Source: Candidatus Poribacteria bacterium
GTDB lineage: Bacteria > Poribacteria > WGA-4E > WGA-3G
Direction of reading: 5' to 3'
Length of the DNA stretch: 64,000 nt
Assembly (NCBI GenBank): GCA_026702755.1
Contig: JAPPBX010000001.1
Coordinates: 100,184 to 164,183, forward strand
Shown: piece by piece, positions 53,359-61,600 of the stretch
Layout: each line of letters starts with the position of its first letter
How positions within the stretch are numbered: position 1 is the first letter of the stretch
Notes under the pieces: model-generated
The model's input: the letters and a program-made list of their open reading frames with translations, nothing else
Databases searched by the model: none
Told to the model about the DNA's origin: nothing
Position numbers and translations under genes: made by a program

Positions 53359-55257
53359 TCACGGAAACAGGGTATACATATTCATGTTTAACACAACACC
53401 TATCAAACTCCAGAGGCTTCCCGCAAGGAACTGACCGAACACGAACCCCAAGAACAGCGGTAACGCTTTGCGATAGGCTCGCACCCCACCCCCTGCGAAA
53501 AGTACCTGCTTGAAAAGCCACCCTAAAAAGATTGAGAACCACATCCAACCGATAGCCCAGCCATTACCGACAGCATAACCAACAGGATAAAGGGGCCACC
53601 ACAAAAACTGACGCTTCAGAAATGTCAGTACGCCGGTGAATAGAAAACCGAATACTATATGTTGGATAGCAGGCAGGTTCGGTGCACGCGGTGCGATGAT
53701 CCAACTTTGCAGGCGGTTAAATTCCCCGACACCCCACCTTGCAAACCGGTATTCATAATAGAGTGCCACGTGCCCAACAATCGAAACGATTGTCCCTACA
53801 ATTGATGCCACAATTAGAGCAGTGACCAACCGACTTTCAGACAAGCGGAAATGTCTGCCAATTTTGAAAGCCTCCAATTGGTGGGGCATCGGATGACACC
53901 GATAGCCATACGCGAGCCACGAGAGTAGCGTCGTGTTGGTTAGATTTTGTGCGCCCAAGGGTCGACTCCCTCCAAACAGCAACATAATCCTGTCCGGGTG
54001 CATATTGTGTAATTCATGTGTTGGGGGTCCGAGTTCTGCTCGCATGCGTGTCATTCCAAGGCATAATACCAAATAGATGCTGAAATAACCGAGCACTACC
54101 CACGGCGATAATCCAGCAAAATACCAAAATACCAACACGAACACCATACCAATTATCAACCCGAAAACCGCAAGCTTGTATAAACCATCTTTAGATTTAA
54201 AGGAAAACACACCACTGAGTATCTCCCAAATCTGTCGCCGACTTGTGACGAGCGCGAGCGTTCCAATACCGAGCCATGCGCCGCCGCGTTGCTCCGTTTG
54301 TAAACCGATTGCGGTTGTCCATCCCGTTGCACTGAAAAAGACGCGCTGCGCGCCCCAAAATAGATAGAAAAACCAAAACGATAGGGATAACTCCAGTGGC
54401 ATGAGATATCCAAATCCTATCGCAAACGGATAAACGTAAATGGGTAAACGTCCGACAGCATTCCACGGACGGTCAGAAAAGTAGAGTTGATACTTGATTT
54501 TGAGCGAAGGAATTACTGGAAAGAGGTAGTTCAGTCCTGCCAGAATTTCTAACCCAAATGCGATTCCGAAACCGAGCCAAATCAATTTATTGCGGAAGAG
54601 GGTAGATGTGTTTCCGAGCAGTTCAATTGGGAGTGTTGTGAGGGGATAACTCAACTTTTCGTGATCAATCCACTGTCTCCTGATGATAATGTTGACACAA
54701 AGCATCATAAACAGAATAACAATCACCAATCCGCTCCACGCGACAATGGGCCATAACCACGCCTCCATGTACTGTTCCTGCCAAAACGTATCATCTCCCT
54801 CAAAGTAGCCTTGCAGAATCTTGCGATCAGTAATCGTTAGCCACGTCGGCATGAATCGAAAAAAGATATCTGCCCACTCATTTTCTGGTGTTGCGAACCA
54901 CCCTGCATTAGCAATCATCGGCACCAACTGTCGGACAATGTCGTGTCCAGCAAGCGCAGTCGCCACTGAAACCATTATGTATGTTAGCGCAAGTTCCCGC
55001 GAGGTTGGGGCGAAATTTTTGAAAGCCTTTCTGAGAAATGGAGTAATGACAGCGAGGAGGAAAAATGCAAAAAGAACAGTCGGGAAAATAGAAAAATCGG
55101 TCAATTCCCACACAACGCGATTTTCTGCGGAGATAATCCAATAGCAGGTGAGGATAATAAGGATTGAACCGAAGACGAGAGTCCCGAAAATAAAACGGAG
55201 TGTTGAGGATTTCTGGTTGCTCGCAATCGTAGGTGATGTTCTGTGATGCATACTCAT
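53359..55257 (-). CDS. DUF6785-type polytopic membrane protein (paralogue 3)
   Basis: 632 aa from the first ATG (55257); the ATG two codons later is about equally likely, as no clear ribosome binding site is present. About a dozen membrane segments. It shares WFATPENEWADIF, RRQWIDHEKLSYPL, RMRAELGPPT, HPMPHQLEAFK and YRKALPLFLGFVFGQF with paralogue 1, so the two are closest relatives. Function unknown. The gene is convergent with the STAS gene and divergent from the glycosyltransferase cluster. Confidence 0.75.
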   Translation of the reverse strand: MSMHHRTSPTIASNQKSSTLRFIFGTLVFGSILIILTCYWIISAENRVVWELTDFSIFPTVLFAFFLLAVITPFLRKAFKNFAPTSRELALTYIMVSVATALAGHDIVRQLVPMIANAGWFATPENEWADIFFRFMPTWLTITDRKILQGYFEGDDTFWQEQYMEAWLWPIVAWSGLVIVILFMMLCVNIIIRRQWIDHEKLSYPLTTLPIELLGNTSTLFRNKLIWLGFGIAFGLEILAGLNYLFPVIPSLKIKYQLYFSDRPWNAVGRLPIYVYPFAIGFGYLMPLELSLSFWFFYLFWGAQRVFFSATGWTTAIGLQTEQRGGAWLGIGTLALVTSRRQIWEILSGVFSFKSKDGLYKLAVFGLIIGMVFVLVFWYFAGLSPWVVLGYFSIYLVLCLGMTRMRAELGPPTHELHNMHPDRIMLLFGGSRPLGAQNLTNTTLLSWLAYGYRCHPMPHQLEAFKIGRHFRLSESRLVTALIVASIVGTIVSIVGHVALYYEYRFARWGVGEFNRLQSWIIAPRAPNLPAIQHIVFGFLFTGVLTFLKRQFLWWPLYPVGYAVGNGWAIGWMWFSIFLGWLFKQVLFAGGGVRAYRKALPLFLGFVFGQFLAGSLWSLIGVVLNMNMYTLFP

Positions 55258-55307
55258 AGTATACCATGTTAGCCAGCATTGACGCAAACAATACCTAAAC
55301 GCAGGAT

Positions 55308-55336
55308 TTGCCATCTTCCTCGCTTTGTGTTATAAT
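55308..55336 (+). promoter_or_regulatory. Sigma70-type promoter of the glycosyltransferase cluster
   Basis: TTGCCA (55308-55313) and TATAAT (55331-55336) with a 17-nt spacer; the start codon is 37 nt downstream. Confidence 0.7.
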
Positions 55337-55372
55337 AAATGACACTTTAACTTCGCATGCAAGGGAAAGGCT

Positions 55373-56437
55373 ATGCGACCCCGTGCCCCGAAAAGCAATG
55401 ATCCGCTTCCTAATATCAATAAGATACTCGTCATCCGCGTTGATGGCATCGGCGATTTGCTGAATTCAACACCGGCAATTTCGTTGTTACGGAAGAACTA
55501 TCCATCAGCAGAAATCACCGTATTGGCGCGCCCTCTCAATGCACCTGTGCTCATCGGTAACCCTGATGTAGATAGAATCCTCGTCTTTGAGAGAGACGGA
55601 AAGCATCGCGGGTTCAAAGCACAACTCCAATTCTATCGTGAACTACGTCGTGAACGGTTCCAACTCGTCGTCGCAATGCAGACAGCGATGTGGTCTCATC
55701 TCGTCGCCTTTCTCTCCGGGGCGTCCTACCGCTTAGGTCGCTATCAGAAACGGTTCAGATCTACCCTCACGCATGCATGGCATGGTAAGTACCCAAAAGG
55801 TGAAACCCACGAAGTTGACAGGAACTTGGAACTCGTCCGATTAATCTGTGAAGGCGAAGGCAATAGGAAACTGATACTTCATCTGTTCCCTGATGAAATC
55901 GCCGATGCCAAAGCAAAACTCACATCGTGGGGTATTGGTGACAATGCATTTCTCATCGGCATCCACCCCGGTGGAAGCTCGTTTGATAAACGCTGGCCCG
56001 AAAAGCAGTACGCTGAACTTGCAGACAGATTGGCACACCATTACAACGCCACAATACTTCTCTTACGTGGGCCCGAAGAGGCAGAATTGGCGCGGAACAT
56101 CCAAGAGGCAATGCAGTTTCCTGCTATCGCTTACGCACCAGAGACGATCCGTGAGTTGGGTGCACTGCTATCCTGCTGCGATTTGGTCGTTTGCAACGAC
56201 TCCGGTCCGATGCACCTCGCAGCGGCATTGGACGTACCGACAGTCGCTATTTTCGGTCCAACCGATTATATGGCATGGCATCCGCTGAGCGAAAATGCCT
56301 CTATTGTCCGGCAGGATATGCCGTGCTGGCCCTGTAGCGCGCACAAGTGTAAGATCGGATGGGAATGCACGAAAAAACTCCCCGTTGAAATGGTTTGGAA
56401 TGCAACGACGACTACCGTAGAGGTGAAACAAAAATGA
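55373..56437 (+). CDS. Glycosyltransferase family 9 (heptosyltransferase-like) 1
   Basis: 354 aa GT9 enzyme. IRVDGIGDLLNSTPAISLL is the N-terminal signature; IGIHPGGSSFDKRWPEKQYA and VCNDSGPMHLAAALDVPTVAIFG are the C-terminal nucleotide-sugar site. It ends in a Cys-rich patch (CWPCSAHKCKIGWEC). Family members add heptose or related sugars to lipopolysaccharide core. AAGGGAAAGG precedes the ATG. The stop overlaps the next start as ATGA. Probably cytoplasmic side of the inner membrane. Confidence 0.92.
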   Translation: MRPRAPKSNDPLPNINKILVIRVDGIGDLLNSTPAISLLRKNYPSAEITVLARPLNAPVLIGNPDVDRILVFERDGKHRGFKAQLQFYRELRRERFQLVVAMQTAMWSHLVAFLSGASYRLGRYQKRFRSTLTHAWHGKYPKGETHEVDRNLELVRLICEGEGNRKLILHLFPDEIADAKAKLTSWGIGDNAFLIGIHPGGSSFDKRWPEKQYAELADRLAHHYNATILLLRGPEEAELARNIQEAMQFPAIAYAPETIRELGALLSCCDLVVCNDSGPMHLAAALDVPTVAIFGPTDYMAWHPLSENASIVRQDMPCWPCSAHKCKIGWECTKKLPVEMVWNATTTTVEVKQK

Positions 56438-57666
56438 AAATTGTCGTAGTCTGCTGGGGATCAACGGGAGATGTTTATCCGGTTTTAGCACTCTCGGAAC
56501 GTTTACTTGAAAGAGGACATCAGGTACGTGTCTGTTCACCAGCACTCTATAGAGACAAGATACTTGAGATCGGCGCGGAATACTATGAAATAGGCGTTGC
56601 TTTTGATTTGGCGGAATTTCACGCGGCGATGGATGCTATTATCCCGAAGCGCGACCCGACCGCGATGCTGCGGCTGATCGTGGAAGAAGGCATCGTGCGT
56701 CGCGGTGGAAAGTGGTATCAGGATTGCTTGACCGCTATGAAAGGGTTTGATATAGCGATCTGTCATTCAGTGGATATTCCCGGACAGGAGGCTGCGATTC
56801 GGACCGGGATTCCGTGGATTACTGTGACGTATTGTCCGGGTTTCATCAAATCCTTAGACTTCGCGCCTTATCCGCTTCCGAATTGGGGACGTATCTGCAA
56901 CGCTATTGCGTGGAAATTGGCGCAACTCCGTCTTGCCTCAAGTATAGATACACTCTTCAATCAATTTATTGCGTCAGTCGGCGGAGAGCCGAGGCGGACA
57001 GTGGCGTTAGAGGGAATGTATTCACCACATCTGAACCTCATTGCCGCATCCCCAACACTCTGTCCACCCGTTGATTTCTCCCCGAATCACAAATTCACAG
57101 GGGTATGGCACCTCGCGTCGCCTTCGTATACTGCCCCCTCTGAACTCGTCAATTTTTTAGCAGAGGGTCCACCACCCGTTATTATTTCGTTCGGCTCTAT
57201 GGGAGGCTCAAACGGGCGTGAGACAACAGAAATCTTGGTCGATGCTGTTAGAAAAATAAAACAACGTGCGATCCTCCAAGCCGGATGGGGGCAACTCGGA
57301 ACTAAAGATGCCCTACCGGACATCTTCTGCACAGAGTATGTGCCACACCAATGGCTGTTTCCGAAAGGGTGTTGCGTTGTCCATCACGGTGGAGCCGGAA
57401 CGACGGCATCCGTATGTCGTGCCAAAGTGCCTTCTGTCGTTGTAGCACACCACGCCGACCAACCGTATTGGGGGAAACGCCTATCTGACTTAGGGGTGGC
57501 ACCGCGGCATCTGTACCGTCGAAACCTCACCGCCAAGCGTTTGGCAGAACGGATCCAGCAAGTCTTGGAAACGCCTGCGATGACTACGCGTGCTCAGGTT
57601 TTAGGAGAACAAATGGAAACAGAAGATGGTTTGACTGCAGCTGTTGAAATAATAGAGTCCTTCTAA
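56434..57666 (+). CDS. UGT/GT28-like glycosyltransferase
   Basis: 410 aa starting MKIVVVCWGSTGDVYPVLAL, the N-terminal motif of GT1/GT28-type enzymes. The donor-binding block is CCVVHHGGAGTTASVCRAKV with DQPYWGKRLSDLGV, as in UDP-glucose:sterol or macrolide-type glycosyltransferases. The start overlaps the preceding stop by 4 nt (ATGA). Its acceptor is probably a lipid or small molecule; it lies in a run of three glycosyltransferases. Confidence 0.9.
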   Translation: MKIVVVCWGSTGDVYPVLALSERLLERGHQVRVCSPALYRDKILEIGAEYYEIGVAFDLAEFHAAMDAIIPKRDPTAMLRLIVEEGIVRRGGKWYQDCLTAMKGFDIAICHSVDIPGQEAAIRTGIPWITVTYCPGFIKSLDFAPYPLPNWGRICNAIAWKLAQLRLASSIDTLFNQFIASVGGEPRRTVALEGMYSPHLNLIAASPTLCPPVDFSPNHKFTGVWHLASPSYTAPSELVNFLAEGPPPVIISFGSMGGSNGRETTEILVDAVRKIKQRAILQAGWGQLGTKDALPDIFCTEYVPHQWLFPKGCCVVHHGGAGTTASVCRAKVPSVVVAHHADQPYWGKRLSDLGVAPRHLYRRNLTAKRLAERIQQVLETPAMTTRAQVLGEQMETEDGLTAAVEIIESF

Positions 57667-57756
57667 TTTTTTAATGTTCCTTTTGGCTACTGGCATTTGG
57701 ATGGAAAGATGAGTACCACCCCTTCCATCTGATCCTGCTGACAACTATTTAGAAAA

Positions 57757-58773
57757 ATGAAACGAATTCTCGTCTTTAGTTTTAGTTTTATCGGTGATGC
57801 AGTATTATCAACTACTGTTATCCAACCGCTACGCGCACATTTTCCAGATGCGCATATTACCTTCCTCGTCGGACCGCGAGCGTTTGACCTCCTCGCTGCT
57901 GAACCGAATATCGATGCAACCATCCTTTATGACAATCGAGGTGAACACGCTGGTTGGAAAGGCAGGCTGCGTCTCATAAAAACCTTACGCCTCGGCAAAT
58001 TCGACCTCGTTGTGAACCTACGGGATAGCCTTACGGCACGGTGTATCGGTGCGGCACATTGGGGTATGGTTCGCGGTGACAGCAATCGTCATGCTGTCCC
58101 CCGCTATCTGGAAGTGCTTCAGAAACATGGCATTGACACAGTAGATGCACATCCGCATTTACAATTAACTGAAACAGAACAAACAGAGGCACACCGTCTT
58201 CTTTGGGAAGCCGGTCTCACGTCAGAACGGTTGTTAGTTGGTATTCATCCAGGTGGGAATTGGAAATATAAGTTGTGGGGCGCAAGGAACTACGCGCAAC
58301 TTGCGAATGTTCTGTCTAAAGAACAAAAGACTTCGATTTTACTTTTCGCCGGTCCAAACGAATGGAAACTCCAAGTACAAGTCGTAAAGATGATGGACGT
58401 TCCACCAATTCTCATTCAGATGGAAAATCTACGTCATCTCGCGGCGTTAATCTCTATGTGCGATGTCTATATCGGCAACGACACGGGACCGATGCATATC
58501 GCTGCGGCTGTGGATACACCGGTAGTCGCACTTTTCGGTTCAACGAACCACATTCGGAGCGGTCCCTACGGCGATAAGCACACAGTTGTCCAGAGTGGAA
58601 TGGATTTGGGATGTAATCCGTGTCATCCGGGGCGGAGTCCGGGGGGATGCGATGCGGGGAGTTGTGAAGTAATTGCGGGGATTACAGTGGAACAGGTATT
58701 GGCAGCAGTGGAGCGTTATACTTCCTCAATCTCGATTCCTAATTCTCGTAAATTCTCCTTAAACTCATCATAA
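57757..58773 (+). CDS. Glycosyltransferase family 9 (heptosyltransferase-like) 2
   Basis: 338 aa GT9 enzyme with SFIGDAVLSTTVIQPLR, LVGIHPGGNWKYKLWG and IGNDTGPMHIAAAVDTPVVALFG. It carries a Cys-rich tail (LGCNPCHPGRSPGGCDAG) like its neighbour. The last 16 codons, SSISIPNSRKFSLNSS, are read through DNA that also codes, on the other strand, for the end of the DUF499 protein; this tail may be an accident of the junction. The start ATG is weak in ribosome binding signal. Confidence 0.9.
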   Translation: MKRILVFSFSFIGDAVLSTTVIQPLRAHFPDAHITFLVGPRAFDLLAAEPNIDATILYDNRGEHAGWKGRLRLIKTLRLGKFDLVVNLRDSLTARCIGAAHWGMVRGDSNRHAVPRYLEVLQKHGIDTVDAHPHLQLTETEQTEAHRLLWEAGLTSERLLVGIHPGGNWKYKLWGARNYAQLANVLSKEQKTSILLFAGPNEWKLQVQVVKMMDVPPILIQMENLRHLAALISMCDVYIGNDTGPMHIAAAVDTPVVALFGSTNHIRSGPYGDKHTVVQSGMDLGCNPCHPGRSPGGCDAGSCEVIAGITVEQVLAAVERYTSSISIPNSRKFSLNSS

Positions 58774-61532
58774 GCATCTTGTGAGATTTTACCATCGGAG
58801 GCTTTCAATTCAAGTTGCATATTCTGAAAATTAGATTGCAGTTCGTTGAGATGTTGTACTACACTGCTTACCTTCCCTTGGGGCAACCTAAAACGGATAC
58901 TGATTGTTTTTTTAGATTCTCCATCTGGTAGACTGTTATCAGTGCCATCATCTGGTGGATCCACACTTTCACTATCATCTAGTGGATCCGGATCTGGTCG
59001 TTCGACAATCAAGCTTGTAGAAATCGATGGATCGATTAGAACTTCACTGTCACCCAAAGTAATTGTTGAAACTTCTTCCCTGAAAGCACGTAGAACGGGT
59101 TTATCATCTATTTTATCACCGATTCCAAAAGTGCCTTGCCGAACACCTTCACATATTGCTGATTCCCATATATCGCGAAGCGGTCGAGGCTCGTTGGTAG
59201 ATTGTGGATTGTATTGGAACGGCAGAGATGTTGAAATTGTTTCGTTTTCCTTCAGATAGTCATGCAAGATTTCTTCTGGTGTAATACTTTCACGAGCGAG
59301 GTTCGGTTGGATAATCACCTCAGCGTCGGTGAGAGTTACTTCCGGTAATGCCGTGTTAAAGGCGCGTGGCACGAGTTTATCAGCTGCTCTCTCACCGATT
59401 CCAAATATCCCGGTTTCAATACCTCTGCGAATACCTTCTATCCACGTATGGCGTTGGACGCGTTTTTCGCCTGGGGTGCGGAGGCTCGTGTTGAGCAACT
59501 GTACGGTTGAGACGGTGTCGTTATTTTGCAAATAAGCAATGGCAATGTTTTGGGGTCCGAGGTTTGTGGCAATTGCATTCTTGACACAGAGCAGATCGTA
59601 GACCTCTTCATCAAATGGGGGTGTCATACCAACGACGCGAGGTCCGAGGTCTTCCTCAGTAAATCCATCTTTTTGCGGAACCAGCACTGTCCGATAGTCC
59701 TGCCTCAACGCCCCTTCCAAACTACTATTAGACTGTTTTAGTGCGTCATCTACCTCTCTTTTTTGCTCCTTTGATAAGTTGAGGGAGGTATCCTTCTTAA
59801 TCTCTTCGTAAGCGATGATTTTTCTGGTTTCTGCTTTGAGTTCCGTTGCTTCACCAGTGGCAGGGAGAATAAAAAAGAGGGTATTGCGATAGATACGCCG
59901 TGTCTCGCCTCGATTCTCTATAAGGTCTTGACAGAATGCGTCATCGCGTCTATCCAAAACTATCAATTTTAGAGTCTCATCGTCGGGTACGGCCATACTA
60001 TCTTTGGGCAGGCAATGGATTTTGAGGCGTGCCTCGCGACCGGCTTTGAAACTTATTCGGAGTTGCGCGGCGACGCGTGCTTTGACGACTTCAGGGTCTA
60101 CGTTCTCCATTCGGGTTTGGACAATCCGGTTTAAGTTAGGTTGCGTGTCAAAGTAGGTTTTTCTGTTCTTGGTGCGGAGGTAAAAGAGGTGTTCAGTGAG
60201 TTGGTGTTTTGCGGTATCGATGATGGCTGCAGGATGTTCCAGAACAGCAGCACTCCGTTTGATCTCCTCCAATGTTGCTCCGCGCTCCATGCCGCCTGTA
60301 AAGGAATAGAGAAAGATAGCAGTTGCCGTGCGCGTGCCTAATGCCAAATGTTGATAGGTGCCTCCCGATGTTTTGTCAACGGCTTTAGCACCCGCAGTGC
60401 GTCCCGTAATGTCGTTGTTGATGATCCCGCGGTAGGGGGCATCAATATGTTCTAAGAGTTCACCACGAATGTCACTGTCGGTGAGGTCGAAATCGGCGAG
60501 TGTGATGTAGGGGCGGTTTTTACCACTTGCCCGATGTACGACGCGTGAGAGAAACCTAAGAACACCGCGAGTTCGCTGGAAATTCGGGAAACTACCCCAT
60601 CTTTTATAGAGGACATCAATGACTTCCGGCTGGAACGGGTAACTTTCCATGAATTGTTTGCGATATTCAGATTCTTGAATGCCGGGCGGAAGGATATTTT
60701 CCTGTCTGGCGTATTTAGCGAATTCTTGGGTGATCCGTTTAACTTCATTGGAATTGGCTTCTGCGAAAAGCCGTTTCCGAATGATACTAGCGATTTCGGT
60801 CTCTTCCACCGGGGTGACCACGCGTCTCATGCGTGCGAGCAGCTCCGTGAAGAGCGGGAACTTTTCTATGATAGGTGCGATTTCGCTCTCTTGTAGAGTC
60901 GCAACGAAAGTGATACGCTTATTAGACGCGACTGCTTCTGTCAATGAGAGCATGAATGCTATGGTTTGTTCTGCTAATGTGCTTTCATAGACAGACACAC
61001 CTGCGGCGCGTTCAAGGTAATTAAGCACCTCGTCCATTAAGATGAGGACCGGCTTTTGTGTACGATCGAATATGTCGGCGAGACTATCACTACCGGGTGC
61101 TACTTGCATTGTAAAATGTTGGAGGTTGCCTGTGAGCTGCCGTTCAATGGCACCCCAAAAAGTGTCACCGTGCCCGGGATCCATCGCTGAACCGACCATC
61201 ACGACGGGGAGAGCGTTCCACTCTTTCGTTTTGTGATAAAGAGCGATGAGCGTGTGCGTTTTCCCGCCGCCGAAGGGAGTCTGGAGTCGGATAATCGGAT
61301 CCTTGTTTTGTCGATTGCGCCCTTTCAAGCGACCTTCTACGCCGGAGAGAAGTGTCTTCAGTCCGTCTGTAATGTGGGTCCTCTCAAAAAACTGCTGTGG
61401 GTTTCTGTATTCACGGGAACCCTGGTTGTTGACGACTTGTCCGAGCCTTGCGGCGTAAGCATCCGCTGTAAAATTGCCTGTTCGTATATCGCTGTGCGGT
61501 TTAGCAATGGTTTCAAAAGGAGGTAGTCTCAT
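58716..61532 (-). CDS. DUF499-family AAA ATPase, defence-associated
   Basis: 938 aa. The Walker A site is TPFGGGKTHT (GGGKTH at 88-93), and the Walker B is PVLILMDEVL (161-170). The DUF499 pattern includes NNQGSREYRNPQQFFERTHI and the C-terminal part has winged-helix-like repeats (LRDIWESAICEGVRQGTFGI). DUF499 ATPases occur beside DUF1156 methyltransferases in defence islands, as here: the DUF1156 gene starts 68 nt upstream. They are thought to act against foreign DNA, mechanism unproven. The 3' end overlaps the convergent GT9 gene by 58 nt. Confidence 0.87.
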   Translation of the reverse strand: MRLPPFETIAKPHSDIRTGNFTADAYAARLGQVVNNQGSREYRNPQQFFERTHITDGLKTLLSGVEGRLKGRNRQNKDPIIRLQTPFGGGKTHTLIALYHKTKEWNALPVVMVGSAMDPGHGDTFWGAIERQLTGNLQHFTMQVAPGSDSLADIFDRTQKPVLILMDEVLNYLERAAGVSVYESTLAEQTIAFMLSLTEAVASNKRITFVATLQESEIAPIIEKFPLFTELLARMRRVVTPVEETEIASIIRKRLFAEANSNEVKRITQEFAKYARQENILPPGIQESEYRKQFMESYPFQPEVIDVLYKRWGSFPNFQRTRGVLRFLSRVVHRASGKNRPYITLADFDLTDSDIRGELLEHIDAPYRGIINNDITGRTAGAKAVDKTSGGTYQHLALGTRTATAIFLYSFTGGMERGATLEEIKRSAAVLEHPAAIIDTAKHQLTEHLFYLRTKNRKTYFDTQPNLNRIVQTRMENVDPEVVKARVAAQLRISFKAGREARLKIHCLPKDSMAVPDDETLKLIVLDRRDDAFCQDLIENRGETRRIYRNTLFFILPATGEATELKAETRKIIAYEEIKKDTSLNLSKEQKREVDDALKQSNSSLEGALRQDYRTVLVPQKDGFTEEDLGPRVVGMTPPFDEEVYDLLCVKNAIATNLGPQNIAIAYLQNNDTVSTVQLLNTSLRTPGEKRVQRHTWIEGIRRGIETGIFGIGERAADKLVPRAFNTALPEVTLTDAEVIIQPNLARESITPEEILHDYLKENETISTSLPFQYNPQSTNEPRPLRDIWESAICEGVRQGTFGIGDKIDDKPVLRAFREEVSTITLGDSEVLIDPSISTSLIVERPDPDPLDDSESVDPPDDGTDNSLPDGESKKTISIRFRLPQGKVSSVVQHLNELQSNFQNMQLELKASDGKISQDAYDEFKENLRELGIEIEEV

Positions 61533-61600
61533 GCGTATCCTTTTCTAAAATCGTAGTCTAATCAAAAATCCTAAAATCTGGGTAATCCGCGTCATCCACA

